From NCBI GenBank assembly GCA_003500955.1, contig DNQP01000006.1:1-5222 (forward strand): DNA of 5,222 nt, given 5' to 3'. The notes under the pieces are model-generated. The model searched no databases and was not told the DNA's origin. It saw only the letters and a list, made by a program, of their open reading frames with translations. Below, piece by piece: positions 1-5,222 of the stretch. The translations under genes were made by a program, and so were the position numbers. The stretch comes from Curvibacter sp. (GTDB taxonomy: Bacteria; Pseudomonadota; Gammaproteobacteria; Burkholderiales; Burkholderiaceae_C). The stretch's first letter is position 1, and the number at the start of each line of letters is the position of its first letter.

Positions 1-1113
1 CATCTGCGGGTTGCGGTACACGATGGACAGGATGGGGCGCTGCATCCACAGGTACTCGTAGAGCTTGGAGGGGATGTACTCCTCGCACAGCGGGTCCTCG
101 CCGTGCAGCAGCAGCAGCACGTCCACACCCCGCATGCGATGCAGGATCTGGTCGCGGCCCGACAGGCCGGATGCCGGATCGGCTTCGATGCGGCCGAACT
201 GGCGTACCTGCGCGCTCACCGGCGAGTGCTGCAGCAACTCGGCGGCAGGCGCGTCGATAGCGCCACCATAGATGTGCAGCTCGGTCTGCGCGAGCAGATC
301 GGGGCGGCGGGTTTGGAGCAGTTCCAGGGCCTTGATGAAAGGCACCATGCTGCGCGTGGCCGACAGTGAGCCGAAATGGCCGACCACGAACTTTGCCCCC
401 GGCTTGTAGGGCGGCAAGGTGTCAAAAGGCTTGTCGATGCCGGGCAGCATCATCTTGCCCTTGTCGCCCAGCTGGGGATGGCGTGCGCGTGTGCTGGCCA
501 GGGCCTGGTCGGTGAACCAGATGGCGATGTCGGCATCGGTGCAGATCTGGCGCTCGATGTCCGCCTGTTTCTTCTGGTGCGGGGTGCGCGGGTTGGTGCC
601 CGGCACGACCAGCGGGTCGTGCACCTCGGCCAGCCAGGGCGTGCCCGTGGCGAACTTGAGCGCCCGGCCGGCCACGTGGGCGGCGTAGGCACCGCCGGTG
701 GAATAGATCAGATCGAAAGGCTGCTGGCGCGCCAGGGCGCGCCCCTTGAGGTAGGCCGTCAGCCACCAGGACCAGGAGCTCTCCAGCGGGCGCACCAGCT
801 TCTCGATCACCATGCCCGGTACGAGCACCAGCGTAGCGAGCAGCATCAGCACGCGGTAGACCACGCCTTTGCCGAAGCGTTTGCGCAACACGTGGCGCAG
901 GTCGAAGCGCAAACCGGCCGGCCCCGCCGGCCAGAGCCGGTAGTGCTCCAGCTCCGGGTCCTGCTCACCCGAGACGCCGCTGAGCACCACGAGCTCGATG
1001 CCCGCCGCCTTGAGGTGGGGCAGCTTGTCGGTGATAGTGTGGCTGGCCGCGCGGCCGTCCATATTGAAGGCGTGCGAAATGATGAGCCAGCGTTGCCTGG
1101 GTTTTTCAGTCAT
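1..1113 (-). CDS. GT-B glycosyltransferase, partial (3' end beyond left window edge)
   Basis: This open frame of 371 codons begins with ATG at 1113 and has no stop before the window edge, so the C-terminus is missing. It probably transfers a sugar from an activated donor onto a surface glycan at the cytoplasmic face of the inner membrane; donor and acceptor cannot be read from the sequence. The N-terminal half looks like a GT-B acceptor domain: 'WLIISHAF' at residues 9-16, a hydrophobic stretch at about 83-105 that may attach to the membrane, 'FDLIYSTGG' at 133-141 and 'WLAEVHDPL' at 160-168. The second Rossmann half starts near 'KFVVGHFGSLS' at about 241-251. The typical GT4 donor-site segment 'EEYIPSKLYEYLWMQRPIL' lies at 344-362, near the cut. 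The start overlaps the upstream glycosyltransferase stop by 4 nt (ATGA) and has no clear Shine-Dalgarno, so translational coupling is likely. The superfamily is fairly certain; the specific sugar is unknown. Confidence 0.85.
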   Translation of the reverse strand, partial: MTEKPRQRWLIISHAFNMDGRAASHTITDKLPHLKAAGIELVVLSGVSGEQDPELEHYRLWPAGPAGLRFDLRHVLRKRFGKGVVYRVLMLLATLVLVPGMVIEKLVRPLESSWSWWLTAYLKGRALARQQPFDLIYSTGGAYAAHVAGRALKFATGTPWLAEVHDPLVVPGTNPRTPHQKKQADIERQICTDADIAIWFTDQALASTRARHPQLGDKGKMMLPGIDKPFDTLPPYKPGAKFVVGHFGSLSATRSMVPFIKALELLQTRRPDLLAQTELHIYGGAIDAPAAELLQHSPVSAQVRQFGRIEADPASGLSGRDQILHRMRGVDVLLLLHGEDPLCEEYIPSKLYEYLWMQRPILSIVYRNPQM

Positions 1114-2246
1114 AGGGAGCGGATGGAGAGGGCCTGCTGGTACAGGGCCTCGTATTCTAGCGCCGCCCTCTCCCAGGTATGGGCCTGCGCAAAGGCCAGT
1201 CCCTGCCCGCGCAGACGGTCGGCCAGGACCGCATCGTCGAGCACGCTGCGAGCCAGACGCGCCAGGTCCGCGCTGTTGCGCGGATCGTGCAGCAGCAGCG
1301 CTTCCTGCCCGTCGTGCAGCTCGCGCGAGATGCCGCAATGCACCGGGCCGCTGACCACCACGGGCAGGCCATGCGACATGGCCTCAAGCACCGCCATGGC
1401 ATAGGTGTCCTCCAGCGTCGGGTGCACCAGGCAATCGGCTGCACGGTAGGCCGGTACCAGATCGTCCTGCGAGCCCAAAAAATGCACGCGGGAGGCCAGG
1501 CCAAGCTCCTGGGCCAGCGCCACATAGCGCGGTGCCGCCCCCGGCTTGCCGGCCACCGCCAGATGGACCTCCGTGGGCAATTGCTGCAGGGCGGGCAACA
1601 GGGCATCGAGTCCCTTGCGCTTGTAGTCGTTGGCGACGAAGAGCAGCAGCGGGCCCTCTGCCGGCAACTCCAGCATGCGCCGCGCCATGGTGCGCGTCAC
1701 CTTGTCCTGCTGCAGCGCGGTGCCGGGCGTGATGACCGAGAGGTGTTTGCGACTGTGCGGATAGGCCTGCTCGCACTCCTGGCGCAGCATCTCCGAGGTG
1801 GCCACGATGCTGCGTCCGGGCCGGCGCGCAAAACGTGCTCCTTCCAGCCAGACGTAGGTGGCCAGGCGCGGGCTGGTCCAGACCTTGAGCCACTGCACGG
1901 CGCGCCGCCAGCCGCGCTTGCCGTGCAGCAGGTTGTAGCGCAGCGGCCGCACATGGATGGTCTGTACCTGGCCGTGCCAGGTGTTCTCGTGCGAGTGCAC
2001 CACGTCAAAGCCCTGGCGCGTCTGCCACCAGCTCGACAGCGCAAAGACCAGCTGGTTGAGCCAGCGCGGCTTCTGCCCCGTGCTGGCGACGCGGTGGTAG
2101 GTGATGCCAGGCACCGGCTCGTTGCTCTCCTGGGAGTACACGTGCACCTCATGGCGTCCCGCCAGCTGCTCGGCGATGGCGACGGCATAGCTCTCGGCGC
2201 CGCCACCGGCGCGCGAGAAGTTGCGGTTGATGATGGCAATGCGCAT
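1110..2246 (-). CDS. GT4-family glycosyltransferase (WaaG-like)
   Basis: This 378-residue protein is a complete GT-B fold enzyme, the usual size for family GT4. The N-terminal sequence 'MRIAIINRNFSRAGGGAES' carries the glycine loop (G14-G16, A17, E18) that opens the acceptor domain. 'FDVVHSHEN' at 80-88 is the characteristic His-containing strand end. The donor domain begins at 'LLFVANDYKRKGLDALLPAL' (201-220), followed by 'VAGKPG' at 231-236 and the retaining-enzyme motif in 'HPTLEDTYAMAVLEAM' at 275-290. Spaced as the usual EX7E, this motif reads D280-X7-E288. The family suggests transfer of hexose to LPS core or another envelope glycan, as in WaaG, but the exact reaction is inference. The start at 2246 matches where family members begin and has a GGCGGGG element 9 nt upstream. 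ATG codons at 2264 and 2297 would add 6 or 17 unconserved-looking residues. The stop overlaps the next glycosyltransferase start. Confidence 0.9.
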   Translation of the reverse strand: MRIAIINRNFSRAGGGAESYAVAIAEQLAGRHEVHVYSQESNEPVPGITYHRVASTGQKPRWLNQLVFALSSWWQTRQGFDVVHSHENTWHGQVQTIHVRPLRYNLLHGKRGWRRAVQWLKVWTSPRLATYVWLEGARFARRPGRSIVATSEMLRQECEQAYPHSRKHLSVITPGTALQQDKVTRTMARRMLELPAEGPLLLFVANDYKRKGLDALLPALQQLPTEVHLAVAGKPGAAPRYVALAQELGLASRVHFLGSQDDLVPAYRAADCLVHPTLEDTYAMAVLEAMSHGLPVVVSGPVHCGISRELHDGQEALLLHDPRNSADLARLARSVLDDAVLADRLRGQGLAFAQAHTWERAALEYEALYQQALSIRSL

Positions 2247-2255
2247 GCGTGGCGA

Positions 2256-2262
2256 CCCCGCC
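2256..2262 (-). promoter_or_regulatory. Putative ribosome binding site for the first glycosyltransferase
   Basis: On the coding strand GGCGGGG lies 9 nt before the ATG at 2246, in the 17-nt gap after the rng stop. It is only Shine-Dalgarno-like, not canonical. It supports the 2246 start over the ATG at 2264, which has no purine-rich element in front and would instead depend on TGATG coupling to rng. Confidence 0.35.
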
Positions 2263-2263
2263 A

Positions 2264-3751
<1,488 letters not shown>

Positions 3752-3762
3752 GGCTCTTGAGG

Positions 3763-3769
3763 CCCTTTT
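3763..3769 (-). promoter_or_regulatory. rng: Putative weak ribosome binding site for rng
   Basis: In the 21-nt gap between maf and rng the coding strand reads AAAAGGG, ending 11 nt before the rng ATG at 3751. The AAGG core is a plausible but slightly distant Shine-Dalgarno. The start itself is secure from the conserved N-terminus of RNase G. Confidence 0.4.
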
Positions 3770-3772
3770 GGA

Positions 3773-4378
3773 TTAGATCTTGAAGCCGTACGCCCGCAGC
3801 AATTCTGCCGTCTCGTACAGGGGCAGGCCCATGATGCCAGAGTAGGAGCCGGAGATATGGGAGATCCAGGCCGCCGCCCTGCCCTGCACCGCGTAGGCGC
3901 CCGCCTTGCCCGTGGGCTCACCCCCGGCCGCGTAGGCGGCGATCTGCTGGCGGCTCATGGGGGCGAAGGTGACACGCGAGTCGCTCAGCGCGTGCAGGCG
4001 CCGGCGTGGCGTACCTACAGCCACGGCCGTCAGCACGCGGTGGGTCGTGCCAGCCAGCTTGCCCAGCATGCGCCGCGCGTCGGCCGCGTCAGCCGGCTTG
4101 CCGTAGATCGTGCGACCCAGCGCCACCGTGGTGTCCGAGCACAGCACGGGGGCGGCCGGCAGGCCCCGGCGCTCGAGGCGCGCCAGCGCCGCGTCCAGCT
4201 TGAGCTGGGTCACGCGCTGCACATAGGCGGCGGGTGCCTCGCCGGTCTTCACGGCCTCCAGGGCCTCGGCATCCTCGTCGGACTCGGGCAGCAGCAGCTC
4301 GTGGCGCACACCCAGCTGCTCGAGCAATTGACGGCGGCGCGGGCTTTGGGAGGCGAGGTAGATGAAATCCGGCTTCAT
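3773..4378 (-). CDS. maf: Maf-family nucleoside triphosphate pyrophosphatase (YhdE type, dTTP/UTP)
   Basis: This 201-residue cytoplasmic protein belongs to the Maf/ITPase-like fold and would hydrolyse nucleoside triphosphates to monophosphate and pyrophosphate. The YhdE branch acts on dTTP, UTP and modified pyrimidine forms. The signature '[17 protein letters not shown]' is at 8-24. 'CSDTTV' at 80-85 contains catalytic-position D82, where E. coli YhdE reads 'ADTIV'. '[13 protein letters not shown]' (93-105) and '[10 protein letters not shown]' (112-121) follow. The C-terminal half has '[13 protein letters not shown]' (157-169) and '[16 protein letters not shown]' (175-190). The YxxQG form of the substrate loop favours the YhdE rather than the YceF (m7GTP) branch; this is subfamily inference. 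The ATG overlaps the rlmH stop by 4 nt (ATGA), with no clear Shine-Dalgarno, suggesting translational coupling. The following gene is rng, a neighbour arrangement shared with E. coli. Confidence 0.95.
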   Translation of the reverse strand: MKPDFIYLASQSPRRRQLLEQLGVRHELLLPESDEDAEALEAVKTGEAPAAYVQRVTQLKLDAALARLERRGLPAAPVLCSDTTVALGRTIYGKPADAADARRMLGKLAGTTHRVLTAVAVGTPRRRLHALSDSRVTFAPMSRQQIAAYAAGGEPTGKAGAYAVQGRAAAWISHISGSYSGIMGLPLYETAELLRAYGFKI

Positions 4379-4842
4379 TCGCGGTGGTACGGGTGGTTGG
4401 CGTTGATGGACCAGGCGCGGTAGAGCTGCTCCACGAGCAGCACGCGCACCATGGCGTGCGGCAGGGTCAGGTCCGAGAGGCGGATGCGTTCGTGCGCGCC
4501 CTGGCGGAAGGCGGGCTCCAGGCCGTCAGGGCCGCCGATCACCAGCGCCACATCCGTGCCGCCCAGCTGCCAGTCCTTGAGCTTGCCAGCCAGGGCCACG
4601 GTGCTGAGCGCCGTGCCGCGTTCATCCAGCGCAACGATGCGGGTGCCCTTGGGTATCGCCTCGTCGATGCGCTTGCGCTCGGCGGCAATGAGCTGCTCCA
4701 CCGTGCGCGCGCCGCGCGGCTCGGTCTTGACGGCCTTGAGCTCGACCTTGAGTTCGGGCGGGAAACGCTTGGCGTAGTCGTCCCAGGCCGTCTGGGCCCA
4801 GTCAGGAACACGCTGGCCGACCGCGACGATCAGCAGCCTCAT
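4375..4842 (-). CDS. rlmH: 23S rRNA (pseudouridine-1915 N3)-methyltransferase RlmH
   Basis: This 155-residue protein is exactly the usual length for RlmH, a SPOUT-class methyltransferase. Using S-adenosylmethionine, it methylates pseudouridine 1915 in helix 69 of 23S rRNA on assembled 70S ribosomes; it is a homodimer. The N-terminus '[15 protein letters not shown]' matches the family. Conserved blocks are 'LDERG' (72-76), 'VIGGPDGL' (101-108), which is part of the knotted cofactor site, '[20 protein letters not shown]' (125-144) and the invariant C-terminus 'NHPYHRE' (149-155). All are intact, so the gene looks functional. The start lies 9 nt after the rsfS stop. Its upstream sequence has AAGG only inside the last rsfS codons, so initiation probably depends in part on rsfS translation. 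The rsfS-rlmH pairing is widespread in bacteria and joins two large-subunit functions. Confidence 0.97.
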   Translation of the reverse strand: MRLLIVAVGQRVPDWAQTAWDDYAKRFPPELKVELKAVKTEPRGARTVEQLIAAERKRIDEAIPKGTRIVALDERGTALSTVALAGKLKDWQLGGTDVALVIGGPDGLEPAFRQGAHERIRLSDLTLPHAMVRVLLVEQLYRAWSINANHPYHRE

Positions 4843-4851
4843 GGCCGGGGA

Positions 4852-5222
4852 TCAGCCCTTGCGAGCCGTGGTTTTCTTGGCCGGAGCCTTTTTCGCCGGT
4901 GCCTTGGCAGCCGCCTTCTTGGCAGCCGGCTTGGGAGCGTTGACCTTCACGACCTTGGGCGCGGGCTTGGCCGTCTTGCGGGCCGGGGTCTTGGCCGCGG
5001 CCTTCTTCGCCGGGGCCTTGCCGACGGATTTGGCGGCCGCCTTCTGCTGCTGGGCCTTGGTCGGGAAGGCCTCGGTCTGGCCCTTCTTGGCCGCGCTGGA
5101 GCGCTTCAGGCTGGTCGACTTGGCGTCTTCCTTCCTGGGCGCGGGCTTGGCCATGGGCTTGTCGGCCCCGAACTTCAGGCGCACCGGGGTCTCACCCCAG
5201 AGGTCCTCGAGGTGGTAGTACT
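4852..5222 (-). CDS. rsfS: Ribosomal silencing factor RsfS, partial, with long basic C-terminal tail
   Basis: Only the 3' end is present: 122 codons plus stop, entering the window in frame at the right edge. The first residues 'YYHLEDLWGE' match the end of the RsfS domain (E. coli RsfS ends 'YELEKLWS'), and the gene immediately precedes rlmH as is usual. RsfS binds ribosomal protein L14 and blocks joining of the 30S and 50S subunits, lowering translation on starvation. The RsfS domain normally ends at this tryptophan. Here it continues for about 110 residues, of which roughly the last 100 contain about 26 lysines, 4 arginines and only 3 acidic residues, mixed with Ala and Pro in AKKA/APAKK patterns like histone H1-type tails. 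This tail is probably disordered and could bind rRNA or other nucleic acid, which is inference. Identity rests on a short conserved end plus context, since the domain core lies outside the window. Confidence 0.82.
   Translation of the reverse strand, partial: YYHLEDLWGETPVRLKFGADKPMAKPAPRKEDAKSTSLKRSSAAKKGQTEAFPTKAQQQKAAAKSVGKAPAKKAAAKTPARKTAKPAPKVVKVNAPKPAAKKAAAKAPAKKAPAKKTTARKG
4855..5157 (-). repeat. rsfS: Low-complexity Lys/Ala/Pro-coding region with short direct repeats (rsfS tail)
   Basis: This stretch encodes residues 22-122 of the visible RsfS fragment. It is built of variants of AAKKAAAK, APAKK and AKPAPK. At DNA level one 17-nt word, TGGGCGCGGGCTTGGCC on the plus strand, occurs exactly at 4956-4972 and 5136-5152, 180 bases apart. 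Such sequence can expand or shrink by slippage or recombination, so tail length probably varies between related strains. Confidence 0.7.

Noticed and set aside
103..120. CAG trinucleotide run
   Set aside because: It encodes consecutive leucines (CTG) of a hydrophobic strand in the glycosyltransferase ('VLLLLH'). It is ordinary codon bias, not a functional microsatellite.
422..766. Minus-strand frame of 114 codons inside the second glycosyltransferase, in another frame
   Set aside because: It overlaps the motif-bearing glycosyltransferase frame entirely and its translation is Arg/Pro/Gly/His-rich without family features.
916..932. GC-only inverted repeat, 7-bp arms GGCCGGC/GCCGGCC with a 3-nt loop
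   Set aside because: It lies inside coding sequence for a Pro/Ala/Gly stretch of the glycosyltransferase, lacks a following U-tract, and is expected by chance in sequence this rich in GGCC. It is not a credible terminator.
376..1404. Plus-strand open frame of 342 codons
   Set aside because: It is the codon-register mirror of the minus-strand glycosyltransferase (1-1113) and runs on over the next gene. Its translation shows no family motif, and such mirror frames are common in GC-rich genes.
4841..5218. Plus-strand frame that looks like an Ala/Phe/Leu-rich membrane protein
   Set aside because: It is the reverse complement of the Lys/Ala-rich rsfS tail: Lys codons AAG read as CTT/TTC-type hydrophobic codons on the other strand. 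The apparent membrane segments are an artefact.

Overview
The window is GC-rich, and all six genes lie on the minus strand, so transcription runs from high to low coordinates. Gene content and protein style point to a beta-proteobacterium of the order Burkholderiales, probably Comamonadaceae. This rests on the order rsfS-rlmH-maf-rng, the RNase G sequence and the lysine/alanine-rich tail on RsfS. The family placement is inference from recognition, not from a search.

In transcription order the layout is as follows. The 3' part of rsfS (ribosomal silencing factor) has a long basic tail and is cut by the right window edge (5222-4852). It is followed by rlmH (23S rRNA pseudouridine-1915 N3-methyltransferase, 4842-4375), maf (nucleoside triphosphate pyrophosphatase of the YhdE type, 4378-3773) and rng (ribonuclease G, 3751-2264). 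Next comes a GT4-type glycosyltransferase (2246-1110), then a second GT-B glycosyltransferase that starts at 1113 and runs off the left window edge with no stop codon in 371 codons.

The genes are packed like a single transcription unit. The gaps are 9 nt (rsfS-rlmH), a 4-nt ATGA overlap (rlmH-maf), 21 nt (maf-rng), 17 nt or a 1-nt TGATG overlap depending on start choice (rng to first glycosyltransferase), and a 4-nt ATGA overlap (between the two glycosyltransferases). No intergenic stretch is long enough to hold a clear promoter or terminator, and no gene-free stretch exceeds about 21 bases. I saw no RNA genes, mobile elements, CRISPR arrays or attachment sites.

Functionally the first four genes concern large-subunit ribosome control, 23S rRNA modification, nucleotide-pool sanitation and rRNA/mRNA processing. 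The last two are probably surface-glycan (LPS core, O-antigen or exopolysaccharide) transferases riding at the downstream end. I see no convincing novel system. The points most worth a second look are the histone-H1-like tail on RsfS, an RNA hairpin formed by the last codons of rng just before the glycosyltransferase start, and the coupling of housekeeping RNA genes to envelope glycan genes.
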